From Acanthococcus lagerstroemiae (lineage: Eukaryota; Arthropoda; Insecta; Hemiptera; Eriococcidae), in contig CM063106.1 of assembly GCA_031841125.1 (NCBI GenBank), forward strand, positions 72,838,101-72,902,100: a stretch of 64,000 bases of DNA. The letters run 5' to 3'. Numbering within the stretch: position 1 is the stretch's first letter; the number at the start of each line of letters is the position of its first letter. Made by a program: the position numbers and the translations under genes. The notes under the pieces were generated by a model that saw only the letters and a list, made by a program, of their open reading frames with translations, had not been told where the DNA came from and ran no database searches. This document shows, piece by piece, positions 1 to 10,959 of this stretch.

Positions 1-15
1 TGTCGACCTTCGGAC

Positions 16-231
16 CAGGGCCGGCGTTAGATGTGGCGCACTGCACAAAATACACCGCACGGAGCTTTCAACTCAAAACTGCAATTTTATACGTATTACG
101 TAAATTATTATCATGATATCAGTAACAGCGAACTGGTTTCATCGTTCGTTACAGAGCCATACAAAAAATGTTTTGCTATTTGAGAACGGACAGACGAGAG
201 GATTTGGGGAAAAGGTCTGGCGCCGGTTCTG
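16..231. mobile_element. hAT-like MITE
   Basis: The ends form an imperfect 16-bp inverted repeat: CAGGGCCGGCGTTAGA on the left and, read on the other strand, CAGAACCGGCGCCAGA on the right. The 8 bases outside each end (CTTCGGAC and CTTCAGGC) agree at 6 of 8 positions, as expected of an aged hAT target duplication. There is no coding capacity. It lies in the intron before the first visible fermitin exon. Confidence 0.5.
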
Positions 232-401
232 CTTCAGGCCCCGTCAAATATTAATTTAAAAAAAAATCTTCTGCATAATGGCCCCTCGTATCCTGTCCCG
301 AGTGAAATTTCGCATCTTGAAAAATGCATGTCTTCGTACTTGTGCAAAAATATATTTTATTCTGTTGTACTTATTTTCGCTGTATTTTGATTTATTAACA
401 G

Positions 402-1795
402 ACCTAAGAAATTTACGTTGAAAGCATACAAACGATATTGGTTTACGTGCAATGATCTGCAGCTGCGACTGTACAAAAGCCAAGTAGACGGCGTCGGAGG
501 ATCGCCGCCAGTGTACGTGATTAATCTAAAAGGCTGTGAAGTAACCCCGGATGTAAACTTGACCCAGAATAAATTCGGGATCAAGTTAGAAGTGCCCAGC
601 GCCGAGGGGATGTCTGAAATATGGATTCGTTGCGATACGGTATGTCGAACTTCCAGTATAAAGGAGTACAACTAAGCCTGTCCAAAATATTCCTGAAAAA
701 CTGCTCGATAGTATTCAAACTACTCAAAAATACTTATTGAGTAACTGAGTTTTTTCAGTAGGGTTACTATTAGCACTGTTTTCTCATGTTAAATTTTGAC
801 GAGAATGAAAATATACTTTCTTGAAATCAGATAAACTTAATTTAATGTTCTTTTGTTCAGGAGGAGCAATATGCCAAGTGGATGGCGGCGTGTAGACTGG
901 CCGCCAAGGGTCGTTCGTTGTCAGACAACACTTACGAATCTGAAGTAAAATCCATAATCAATTTTCTAGAAATGCAGCGGCCTGCTTTGGCCCCAGCCAT
1001 ATCACCGTCTTCATTGGACATCAATCCGGATGACTACATTAGTCCGAAATACCATAAAAAATTGAGAAGCAAAGTAAGTGGAACGCCTGATAACAGAAAA
1101 TGCGAATATTCTACCATTCTCTCATGTGCCTAATCGTTACCTCTCAACCTGTCCAATGTATTTCATTTTGTCGACTGTTGTTCGTTGCAGACGGTGCAGA
1201 GGATTCTGGAAGCACATGCCAATGTTAAGGACTTGACGCTGACGGAGGCAAAGATGAACTATATTAAGGCTTGGCAATCGTTACCAGATTTCGGCGTGAC
1301 CCTGTTTGTCGTCAGGTTCATGGGGCAAAAGAAGGATGAACTGCTTGGAATAGCGTCGAATCGTATCATGAGGATGGACTTGAACACCGGCGACCATATT
1401 AAAACTTGGAGATATAACACGATGAGGGTAACTGTAGTACTTTTTTTGTGATTGTAAGGAATATACAGAGTAGGAAATTGTCTTCATGAACAATATTCGG
1501 CCAAATTTTATCGCGGACTACTCTAAAGGCAGTTTTTTTCTAACATTGTTTAGTAACACTTTAATATTACGAACCATTGTGTATGTGCATGTAGGAATGG
1601 AACGTCAACTGGGAAATCAAACACATGATGATTCAGCTTGAAGAAGGCAGAGTGGTGTTTGCCTGCCAATCTGCAGATTGTAAAGTCGTGCACGAGTTCA
1701 TCGGTGGATACATATTCTTATCGACAAGGTCCAAAGAGGCGAATCAGTCACTGAACGAAGAACTATTTCATAAACTTACTGGCGGCTGGGTATGA
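402..1795 (+). CDS. Fermt: Kindlin/fermitin (Unc-112-related), C-terminal part
   Basis: Four coding exons, join(402..639, 861..1073, 1191..1427, 1595..1795), all with GT-AG boundaries and matching phases; the stop is TGA at 1793. The 5' part lies before the window. Kindlins are cytoplasmic adaptors at integrin adhesions: the FERM F3 lobe binds the beta-integrin tail and activates integrin together with talin, and kindlin also recruits ILK. Exon 1 and the start of exon 2 carry the PH domain inserted in F2 ([15 protein letters not shown], then ending [18 protein letters not shown]). Exons 2 to 4 give the rest of F2 and F3, with hallmark stretches [30 protein letters not shown] and the terminal [10 protein letters not shown]. 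The F3 stretch reads [10 protein letters not shown], where the vertebrate QW motif has Gln-Trp. Family assignment is secure; which paralogue is not resolved. Confidence 0.95.
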
Positions 1796-2940
1796 ACCTG
1801 AAGGTAACATGTTAATACTGCTATCGTGAAAGGAATGGCATAGGAGATGCAGGTTCATAGCATAACCACTTCTCCGTGGAAGTGACTACTTTTCTGGAGG
1901 AGGGGGTATAGCTTGAGGTGAAATGGCAAATCCGACTTCCAAAAAGAAAAAAAGAAAAAATCTGTTGGGAGATGGTCTACAGTAAGAAACTCAACTCATG
2001 CTAGCTGTATTACGAAGCATTGGTGAACAAGCTATAGGATACTCGCGCATTTCACGAGGGTTTTTACACAGCAAGGAAATCAAAAAGCTGAAAATAAAAG
2101 TTCACAGCGTTCAGTTATAAATTGTCAGCTCAAAGAAGCAATGACCCCCTTTGTCCCACTCTCATTCTCTAAATAAATTACTCAATTTTTCGTACATTGA
2201 TCTAATTATCATGAACTACAATTTGTTTCGTATTTTGTTTTCAGGTGTGAAAATTATTCAGTCTTCACTTCATTTTTTATGTATTTTGAATTATTGTTTT
2301 TTATTTTATATGATGTGTTCAATACACTGTAGATACAACGAGTGTATATAATTTATGATGACTAGTGTTGCAATATACGTAAGTAAAGATAAAGATGATC
2401 ATATTTTGCCGGTGCTTCATGTACTTCCTGTGTGGATTCTTTTTGGCTTAATCTCACCTTTCGCAGCATCGTGTGCGTTAACTTTCTGTTTGACTAAATT
2501 GTACTCATATAATATTGTATTACTAATGTCTATTATTGTACTTATATGTATTTTTAAAATTTATTGTTACGTTTTTAATTTTTGTAAAAAAGTTGCATTT
2601 CTCTCCTTCCATAATGTACTTAATACCGAGATCATCATTGTTGTAATTTATTAGTTCCACTAATTTGGACCTATTTTAGATAATTCATTTTTTGTTCTTT
2701 TAATTTTCATTTTTTGTAACATTGTTGCCTAGTTGAGTAATGAATAATTTCTTATTTTTGTTGACCAATTCAACGTTAATTAACCTTACATTATTGACTA
2801 ATTTTGTGTAGAGGTGAAATTCTTGCAGCACCGTGGCGTGTTTATTAATTTTTACCATTGATGAAATTTTACTGTTGTGTTTACGTTAGTAGTAATTTAT
2901 ATGTAAATAAAATAAAAGAACTATTGTAAACAAATTATTG
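1796..2940 (+). other. Fermitin 3' UTR and polyadenylation signals
   Basis: After the fermitin stop codon there is about 1.1 kb of T-rich sequence without a credible coding exon. Overlapping AATAAA hexamers at 2906-2911 and 2911-2916 are the best polyadenylation signal candidates. The transcript probably ends near 2930-2945. The extent of the UTR is inferred from the hexamer only. Confidence 0.5.
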
Positions 2941-4221
2941 AGTTTTTAATTACTTAGTTGAATTTAGGGAGTATTACTGTATAATTGAAAAATATTCAAT
3001 GATAGCTCTTGGAAAATGCATCCAATTTGGTCTTGGCAGTATGTGATTCATTTTAAAAATTGAACGGACTTTTTCTTTCGATTAATAGCGAGAAACGGTC
3101 ATCACATATTTTCTTAATACCGGCTTCACATTACATTGAAATTGGTTGTGGATGGATGTTTCCGATCCAGTGAGATGTAAGAGGCTTAGTGAATGTCATT
3201 CTCAACCCACCTTTGTCTTCTTACATCTTAAGATATTAGAGCCCTAAAGATATTGGAAACATGATCTAATGGGACGCAACTAGAACGTTAACTATTAGAA
3301 CCTCTATAAGAAACAAATCAGCTACTTTGAAAAACTGGAAGAATAATTTCCTTTGGTAAAAATCGTATGATTTCATCTTGTTGGTAACACTTCATATTAT
3401 TACAACTGGGCATGCAGGGATTGAAAAGGCTATTACACCTAAATTGTAATCACCAGTTTTTTTCCACTCATTGAAATTTCAACAGAAAAGAAAATTGCTA
3501 CCCAACTCCATTGGATGCGGTTTCCTTTATTGATCAACCATACAAATAGTCAGCCTATCTGGAAAATGGGTCTGCGTCTTCAAATTTGATCTTTCTCAAT
3601 TACATATTTGAATTTCGCAATATTATGACAATTTCAAAATAACCAAGTGCTCTTCTACATTATTTTATTGAAACATTACCTCTTCAATTCTTCGAAGTAG
3701 ACTATATTTTACTTAGTCTAAAAAACTATACTCGAGTCAAGTTTTCTTCTTACAATGATGATGAAATACCCTAAATTGATCAGATTGGGCCATAATTCAA
3801 ATTTCGAACAAGGAAGCCAGAGAATTTCCTTTCCAACTTGAGAAAAATTTTAATTTATTTACAAAAAGAAAAAAAATGTAAAGTTCACTTATGCATACAA
3901 GATATTGTACCTGTAGCTTACAAAGTTTCAGTTTTCGTTTATGGACGAAGGAGCTGAGTAAAGAGGAGAGGTTGGTGTTTATTTAGTAAGTTTATTGATC
4001 TTCTTCGTTGAAATAGAAATATATCCACATATGATTCTTACATCCTGCGAAATCAGTAATTAACTGATTATACATACTGTTTGAACTTCCTGATTATAGA
4101 AGCGTCTCCTTCCTCTTCGTGATCTCCAGATATCAATTTAAAAAAAAAGTTATGAAGCAGTACTTTATCGTTACTGGACCAAAAACTGAAATTTTGCTTT
4201 AGAAGCTCCCGTACAGCCATG
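2941..4221. other. Intergenic, no gene seen
   Basis: AT-rich sequence between the fermitin 3' end and the LINE insertion site. I see no exon with plausible splice sites, no long open frame and no clear repeat. Confidence 0.5.
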
Positions 4222-4306
4222 TACAGGGTGAGTCAGAAAAATGAGCATAAATTTGCGAGTACAAACTGAAAAGAAATGTGGGCATATTTTTCTGACTCGC
4301 CCTGTA
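4222..4306. mobile_element. Short palindromic MITE (GGGTGAGTCAGAAAAAT ends)
   Basis: The ends TACAGGGTGAGTCAGAAAAA and, inverted, TACAGGGCGAGTCAGAAAAA pair over about 21 bases around a 43-base loop. The same terminal motif appears once more, unpaired and inverted, near 28074-28092 (TTTCTGACTCACCCT), so this is a dispersed family. There is no coding capacity. Confidence 0.6.
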
Positions 4307-4382
4307 TACACCATCCAGTCTACATAGACATTGAAGTTGATAGGAATGTGGACATTGTCCCCCAAAAAAGTTTTAGGTCGGT

Positions 4383-4482
4383 ATTGTCAGACGAAAGACG
4401 TGCCCAGTTACACAGGAATTATTTTAATAAAATAATGTCTCATGAAATAACAGATGTTCAAATAGTTCAACTAGACGAGTCG
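4383..4482. repeat. Left copy of ~100-bp target-site duplication
   Basis: This stretch, from ATTGTCAGACGAAAGACG to CTAGACGAGTCG, recurs at 6279-6379 with one single-base T indel. The two copies bracket the LINE exactly: the LINE frame begins right after the left copy, and its A-rich tail ends right before the right copy. It is therefore read as a target-site duplication of unusual length. Confidence 0.85.
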
Positions 4483-6278
4483 TAATTTCGAAGGGGCAGC
4501 AACTCCTCCCATTTCTATGGTCAAATGGAAAAAATAAAAAGATATTTGATAGGGCGGAAATAGCTGAGGAGGCCACGGACTTCTACAGAACCCTCTACTC
4601 GAGCCCCAGTAACGAGTCTGTGAGCTCGAATGAGAGGGGGGCGGCAGAAGTGCAGGCTGAGAGCGACAGGATGCCACCGTTCATGGATAATGAGTTCTTA
4701 CAAGTGTTATATCATCTCAAGTGTAACAGGGTAGCGGGCCCAGACAAGATAGATAATTCTTCCCTAAAAATCTTTGCGGAGGCTATTGCACCCTTCCTTG
4801 CCTCTCTGGCAGACGAGATCTTAAACACCGGGGTCACGCCGGCTCAATGGCATGTGTCTGAGATCATCCTGATACACAAAAGAGGCAAAAAATGCGACCT
4901 TAACAACTATAGGCCAATAAGCTTAACTTCTAACGTTAGTAAAGTGTTCTTAAAAGTTTTAAAAAATCGAATTTTCAATGTGCTGGACTCTCAGCAGGCT
5001 GAGGAACAAGCCGGGTTTAGGAAGGGTTATGCCACTATAGACCATATATTCACGCTGAACCGCCTGATCGAAGTCTCGAGAGAATATAATATGGAAACTC
5101 ATATGATGTTTATCGACTTCAATAAAGCATTTGATTCGGTCTACCACGAGGCTGTTTGGGAAGCAATTAGTGAACAAGGAATTAGCCCCGATGTGGTTAG
5201 AGTTTTGAAGCAGCTATACAGGAACTCCACTGCGTTTGTCAAACTGGACCTGCCGGGAGAAAAATTCAAACTGGGTAAAGGGGTGAAACAGGGGGACCCT
5301 CTCTCACCTAATCTTTTTAAATAGTGTTTTAGAAAAAATCTTCCGCAATCTAGAGTGGGATAGTAGAGGAATCCTGGTAAATGGTCGTAGACTTAGTCAC
5401 CTCAGATTTGCGGACGATATAGTTTTGGTAAGTAATAGCTTGAGCGAGCTAATAACTATGGTAAAGGAACTCTGTAGCGAAAGTAGAAAGGTAGGACTTA
5501 CAATAAACTTCTCCAAATCAAAATCTATGTCCAATGTCGAGGTAATAGGATTTTCAATAGACAACCAACAAATTGAGACAGTCTCGGAATAAAATATCTT
5601 GGTCAAATTGTATCTTTTGAAAACCGGCAGGACAAGGAACTGAGCGCGCGTATTGCCAGTGGCTGGAGGAATTTCTGGGCCCATAAGCACTTTTTTAAAA
5701 GCAACTTGAACGTCAGCCTGAAATCAAAAGTCTTCAGGCAGTGTATCGAGCCGACGTTGACCTACGGAGCCCAAACGTGGTCGCTGACGAGGACACAGAC
5801 TAATAGGTTGAGGGTGACGCACAACAGAATGCTTCGTAGCTTGCTGGGGGTCAAACTTAGAGACAAAATCAGCGTCCAAAAAATAAGGGAACTAACTGGC
5901 ACAAGGGACATTGGATGGACTGCCAAAAAACTCAAACTGGGCTACGCGGGGCACCTGGCTAGAAGCCCGGCTGGTAAATGGAATATGGAAATGGAGAGGT
6001 GGTACCCAATGGATTTAATAAGGAGTGTAGGGAGGCCCCCAACCCGATGGCGTGATGAAATTCACAGGAGATTTGGACTCCTTTGGCAGCGGACAGCCCG
6101 GAACAGAGAGTCGTGGAGGCAGGCGGTAATAGCCTATACCCGGGATTGGGTGGATCCGACGGCCTGACGACCCCCACCGGGGGGCCGCTAGTGCCATTTT
6201 AGTGTGTTGGAAAAACAAAGTTTGTACAGTTTAATCTTAGTCGGAGCATGGCTTTAAATAAAAAAAATAAAAAATAAA
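4483..6278 (+). mobile_element. 5'-truncated RTE-like non-LTR retrotransposon (broken reverse transcriptase)
   Basis: The 5' end is truncated into ORF2. The open frame 4485-5324 contains reverse transcriptase blocks: GPDKIDNSSLK, LNNYRPISLTSN, QAGFRKGYATIDHIF, the motif-A aspartates in MMFIDFNKAFDSVYHE, and GVKQGDPLSPNLF. One extra base in an A/T run near 5315-5322 causes a frameshift. The frame then resumes through the catalytic RFADDIVLV (5401-5430), is broken again near 5588 by a small deletion, and continues at 5600-6167 with the C-terminal domain (GYAGHLARSPAGKWNMEMER, then GRPPTRWRDEIHRRFG), typical of insect endonuclease-reverse transcriptase elements of the RTE group. An A-rich tail at 6256-6278 ends the element. 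It is non-functional but fairly young, given the nearly intact 100-bp target duplication. Confidence 0.9.
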
Positions 6279-6379
6279 ATTGTCAGACGAAAGACGTGCC
6301 CAGTTACACAGGAATTATTTTAATTAAAATAATGTCTCATGAAATAACAGATGTTCAAATAGTTCAACTAGACGAGTCG
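6279..6379. repeat. Right copy of ~100-bp target-site duplication
   Basis: Matches 4383-4482 except for one extra T (TTTTAATTAAAATAATG against TTTTAATAAAATAATG). It directly follows the LINE A-rich tail. Downstream the pre-insertion sequence continues as GATACGAATTAACATATT. Confidence 0.85.
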
Positions 6380-7256
6380 ATACGAATTAACATATTGAAT
6401 ATTAACTAGTCATTAGGTGGACATATTTTTATGGTTAGCCGAGGTGGTGTTGATATACATGTGCGCATTGAATATTGAAGAGACGTACGAGTTCACTTCT
6501 TTTCAATCCTCTTGTTCATGTACTAGACTGTCTACTGGGCAAAACCATTTCTTTTCAACCTCTATGTCAATACAAATTCTTCGTAACAATCTACTAGATA
6601 GAAATGTCTAGTACATGATAAGTAAACAATCTACAGAAGTGCCCACCAGACTGGTCTCTTTTCCCCACATATATCTAATACGGTACATTCATGTGAGCAT
6701 GTGCTTTGCGGGTAGCTGGGTTATGCCCGCCATTATCCACCTCATATCAGTTATTAGTAAGATTCAATTTTGATTATTTCCAAAGCTTTCTTCAAGACAT
6801 CAACTATCAGAATAGCCCGAACAAAAGAAATGAGAAATCAGTGATGAAAATGCGTTCGACGAGTGAACCAGGATCTTTCATCAAATCGAGTGTTTCATGC
6901 ACATTTGACCTAAGTGACATCTTAATACATATTCTTATAGATCTCGATGCCTTCTATTGCAAATGACGAATTACTTCCTTTTTTAGTTCGCCAGATGGCG
7001 CAAACTATTTGAGCCACGAAAATATAACACAACGTTATTCATAATTTTCAAATCGCTCTCCTGGGGAAAAAAAAAAAAAAAGTTTTTGTCTCTTAGGTCA
7101 AGTGTGTATGAGATACTCGAAATACTCAATTAGAACCTTCTTCAATTTCAGATACATTCTGAATGGCTGTATATGGAATACCAAAGAACACCCTTGGTCA
7201 TAGCACATGGGAGTACTTCTGAATAGAGTAGCTGATGATTTTATTTGACCTCCTTC
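6380..7256. other. Intergenic, no gene seen
   Basis: Continuation of the pre-insertion sequence with short open frames only. None has credible splice sites or recognisable protein similarity. An A-run lies near 7067-7081. Confidence 0.45.
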
Positions 7257-7505
7257 AGTGTTGGAAGAACCAAAAAATCAACGTTCCCGTTCATTTTTCT
7301 CCAACTGCACGGTTCTCATTCATGTTCTTTGTTCTACTCACCTTAAAATTACCAACGTTCCTGTTCTCGTTCCCATTTCCATATTGTTCCCGTTCTTGTT
7401 CCCACCTTGGTCCTGTTCCCGTTCTCAATCCCATCATGTTCTCATTCTCGTTCTGAGAACGAGAACATGCCGTTTTTCTTTTCGTTCTCGTTCGTTCTTC
7501 CAACA
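7257..7505. mobile_element. MITE with AGTGTTGGAAGAAC ends, copy 1
   Basis: The left end AGTGTTGGAAGAAC pairs with the right end GTTCTTCCAACA in inverted orientation. The inside is pyrimidine-rich and repeats CGTTCCCGTTC/TTCTCGTTC-like words, including a small palindrome (CTCGTTCTGAGAACGAG) near 7447-7463. A second member follows 70 bp downstream. Confidence 0.6.
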
Positions 7506-7575
7506 TCCGAGTACTGCAGTTTGATTTTTTCATTAAAATAATGTATAATTGATGAACTTTCGCGCCAGCTGCAGA

Positions 7576-7810
7576 AGTGTTGGAAGAACACAAAAATCAT
7601 CTCGTTCCCGTTCTTCTCTAATGTTGTGGGAGAGGTGGTGGTTACACCGAGTGCTCAGACTTTTAATGTCCATTGCACTCTAACTTTTGTTCCTCGTTCT
7701 ACTTACCTCACAATTACCAACATTCCTGTTCTCATTCTCAATCCCATCATGTTTTTGTCCTCCAAGAACATGCCGTTTTTCTTCTCGTTCTCATTAGTTC
7801 CTCCAACACT
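7576..7810. mobile_element. MITE with AGTGTTGGAAGAAC ends, copy 2
   Basis: Starts AGTGTTGGAAGAAC and ends GTTCCTCCAACACT, with the same CGTTCCCGTTC-type interior as copy 1, but diverged and partly rearranged. The two side-by-side copies in the same orientation probably reflect a local duplication or two insertions. Confidence 0.55.
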
Positions 7811-8217
7811 GCCTCCTACTGCATTATATAGTTCGCAAGTGACATATTCTGTCGCAATATCAATAGAGTAGTATTCTTACAACTCACTGTTATTTGCAAT
7901 TAGGTATCAATTCAATACATTTGAGCCCCATAGTGTGACCACGTCCGGGGCAACCACTCTTCCCGGAAAGGGATGGGACGACTTGAGATTAAAATACGAA
8001 TTTCATGCCCAAGAATAATAATATACCTAGATTCTTTTGCTAGGAGGCAAAAACCATTGGCTGACGAGGGAGCTCTCCTTTGAAATTACACATAGCATTT
8101 CTAAATTTTATAAGCTGAGTAACAAGCAATTCGAGTTCATAATACATTCTAACGGCATACAGTTCATTTCAACAACTTTTTCCTGTACTTAACGACATTT
8201 TAAATTTTATAAAACGA

Positions 8218-8223
8218 TTTATT
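8218..8223 (-). terminator. Candidate polyadenylation signal of dUTPase
   Basis: TTTATT on the plus strand, that is AATAAA on the minus strand, about 190 bases after the dUTPase stop codon. It is the nearest canonical hexamer seen in the right orientation. Confidence 0.4.
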
Positions 8224-8413
8224 TACTATCACTGGTAGTTACGAATTTATGTACACGTTAACTCTATTACAAAATGAAATAACTTCTGAGCCTCAATTCA
8301 ATACTATTCCCAAAGATGAATCCGTTATCGAAAATAAGAAATAAATAGAACTGCAAATGCATTCATGAACGTTGAGGTGAATTAGGAACGATTTTGTGCT
8401 CTAAAGAAAATAC

Positions 8414-9626
8414 TCAGTGTACACCAGTAGATCCGAAACCACTGTCGCCTCTATTCGTTTCGCTCAGATTCTGTTGAAACAAGAGAATTCAAGTCAATAC
8501 AAAGTAGGTCATGTACGTAGAAGATATACAATTAAACGTTAATGTTCATGTCCCCGATTTGTCATTAACATAGCCGTATTCAGAAAACACAGGACGATAT
8601 CATGCTCGATGAGGAAATTTGAAACAGTTCCAGGATCATGACTGAATCCTACTTTCTTGTCATTCTCCCAGGCTTGTATGTTCGTAAAACGTTTGTTCGG
8701 TTTAATTTTCGTAGCACATACAAATTCAAAGCACGTATAAGTACCCAGTTCGAATACTTCATTCCGTCATACCTGGATTTCTTTCAAAGCAGGATAAAAT
8801 ATGCGTTCGCAGATCAACTGAGCTACTCTGTCTCCGGGTTTAACAATGAAATCAGAGTCTGAATGGTTGAAAAGAACAACGCCAACATTTCCCCGGTAAT
8901 CTTCGTCGATCACGCCGGCTATCGGTAAAACAGATCGTTAAAATTCATATAATCACATAATACGTACTAATACAAAGAGATGTGATTTCATCAAAACACG
9001 AATATACTATTTGAGATTGAACTGAACTTCGGGCCGGCAAACACCGGTATTATCTTTTGTTCACGCGTACGAAAGTAAATAGACACGAACCTCCTACATC
9101 AATGAAGTTCTTCCAAGCAAGACCGGAACGTGGAGCGATGCGACCGTAACAGCCATGAGGAAGTTCAATTTGTAAATCTGTTTTTATCAGTTCCTTGCCT
9201 CGAGCAGGCACGACGTATTCGTATGCGCTACAAACAATTTTAATCTCATTACTACAGGCCAAGCACACTGAAACTATTTTTGTCGACACGTGGAACTAAG
9301 TAAACAGCACGTAATATTCGGAAGTTACGGCAAACCTCTTACATTGACTGCAGTTCTACATACGAATCACACTTTGGAATCATATACACTCATCGCTGTT
9401 TTCATCGTCAAGAAATTATTGAAAGTAACATGTCGAGGAAGTATAGCAGCACACTGTTCGATGCAGTTGTACAACCAAATAAAAAATGAACTGGAGCAAA
9501 GTTCGAAGTAATTGAAGCTTACCTTCGTAAATCATAACCAGCAGCTTTGTCCGAGCCTTTGGAAGGTGGCAATGCGTGGTCCGTAAGCCGTTTGAATTTC
9601 AATGTTGATTGGGGTTCGGCGACCAT
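8414..9626 (-). CDS. dut: dUTP pyrophosphatase (dUTPase)
   Basis: Complement of join(8414..8470, 8773..8918, 9091..9227, 9523..9626). The phases agree across all three GT-AG introns and give 147 residues, the usual size of the trimeric enzyme. It hydrolyses dUTP to dUMP and pyrophosphate, keeping uracil out of DNA and supplying dUMP for thymidylate synthesis. All five family motifs are visible in order: motif 1 [17 protein letters not shown], motif 2 with APRSGLA in [16 protein letters not shown], motif 3 with the catalytic Asp in [17 protein letters not shown], motif 4 [12 protein letters not shown], and the flexible C-terminal motif 5 [10 protein letters not shown], whose Phe stacks on the uracil. 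The ATG at 9626 starts [21 protein letters not shown], a normal short leader without an obvious mitochondrial presequence; an alternative upstream exon could supply one. Confidence 0.95.
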
Positions 9627-10959
9627 CTTGAGTATGAATTGACGGCAGTAGTTTCGCAACAACGACGAAGTTTTACGATTAATTTTGAATAATCGGAGAA
9701 CCGAAAGTGAGAAGATCGCGCGGTATCTTACTAATTGGTAAAGACGAACTCAGATGACCGTTTCTTTTTGGTTCTATTATGCGAAGAGCTCCGATATAGC
9801 AATACTTTTTAGTCCTCTTGGCGCTAAACTGAACATAAGAGCCTGAAACGAAGTAATTTGCCGCGAAAAAGACTAGGAATGATGACGAAAAGTCGTAGAA
9901 CAGCTGTTCTTTTCTTCTTTTCATGCCCTGGATGGCCATCGTTGAGGCGGACACAAAACACAACCACCAACTGATAAGGTGATAATGATGACTTTTCGCG
10001 CCAAATTTGAACCGCTTAAACTCAAATCGGTTGATCGTGAGTAATGATCAGTTGATCACATCATAATCAGCGAATCAGATTGCAGTTTCACGGTGAAACC
10101 CAGACACAAGACGCTGAGTCCACAGCCGATCACAGATAGTCACAGACTCGCAGCTGACAGGTACAGTCAGCTGATTTCAGGATTTTGCCCAGAAGCCTGG
10201 TCGCCGCCATCCGCATTTCAAGGCAAAGTTCACATGAGTGAACAGCTCGCGAACTACTAGCGGTCACATCCACATCCCATGTCCCATGTCCATGTTGGAA
10301 TCATGGAAATAAAGTATTTAGGCACTGGGATAGATGCAAGATGCAACAGGTAACAAATGGGGAAAAAAGATTTGAGAAAGATACAGACCTTAACTGTATC
10401 AAGAATCCCTATAACTAAGGCCTATTTTGATTTTCAAAAGCTCGATAGAATGAATGGACATGATAATGAACTGGGGAAAATGAGTGCAATATTCAGGTAA
10501 CACTGAATTTGAAATCAAAAAAATTATGATAACGAAAACCGAGCTGATATCAGAATTTTCAGGAAAACTGAGTATCGCTCCAATCGCTCTCGCTTATCTT
10601 CTTACTTCTTACGTTGCTGAAACTTGAACTACAAATCAAGTAATCGACGATTCTCTGCTGTAATCAGATATTGTATGCCTATGTGCTTGCTGAAATTCTG
10701 AGTGAACAGAAAGAAGGCGAAAAAAGCTTGATACAAACGGCTGTAGTATTTATAAAGCATAATAATGTCGTCGGGATACTCTTCAAATTCAGTTAAAATG
10801 AAACATATCAGGTAATCGTCTTATTTATTTTTCGATATAGGTTGCCGTATTTCTCAGAAAAACTCGATAACGTTGTCTTTAGTGCGATTATGTTAATGAA
10901 TACAAGTATCTATAGTTCATAAACGGTGAATTGCTAGCCTTCTTGTATATCAGTATTTC
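9627..10959. other. Intergenic between dUTPase promoter and next 3' end
   Basis: Contains the presumed dUTPase promoter/5' UTR on the minus strand and the 3' flank of the minus-strand membrane-protein gene. A 94-codon minus-strand open frame (9679-9963) lies just upstream of the dUTPase ATG; it has no recognisable domain and may be chance or 5' UTR. A CAG/CACAG-rich stretch lies at about 10090-10200. Confidence 0.4.
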
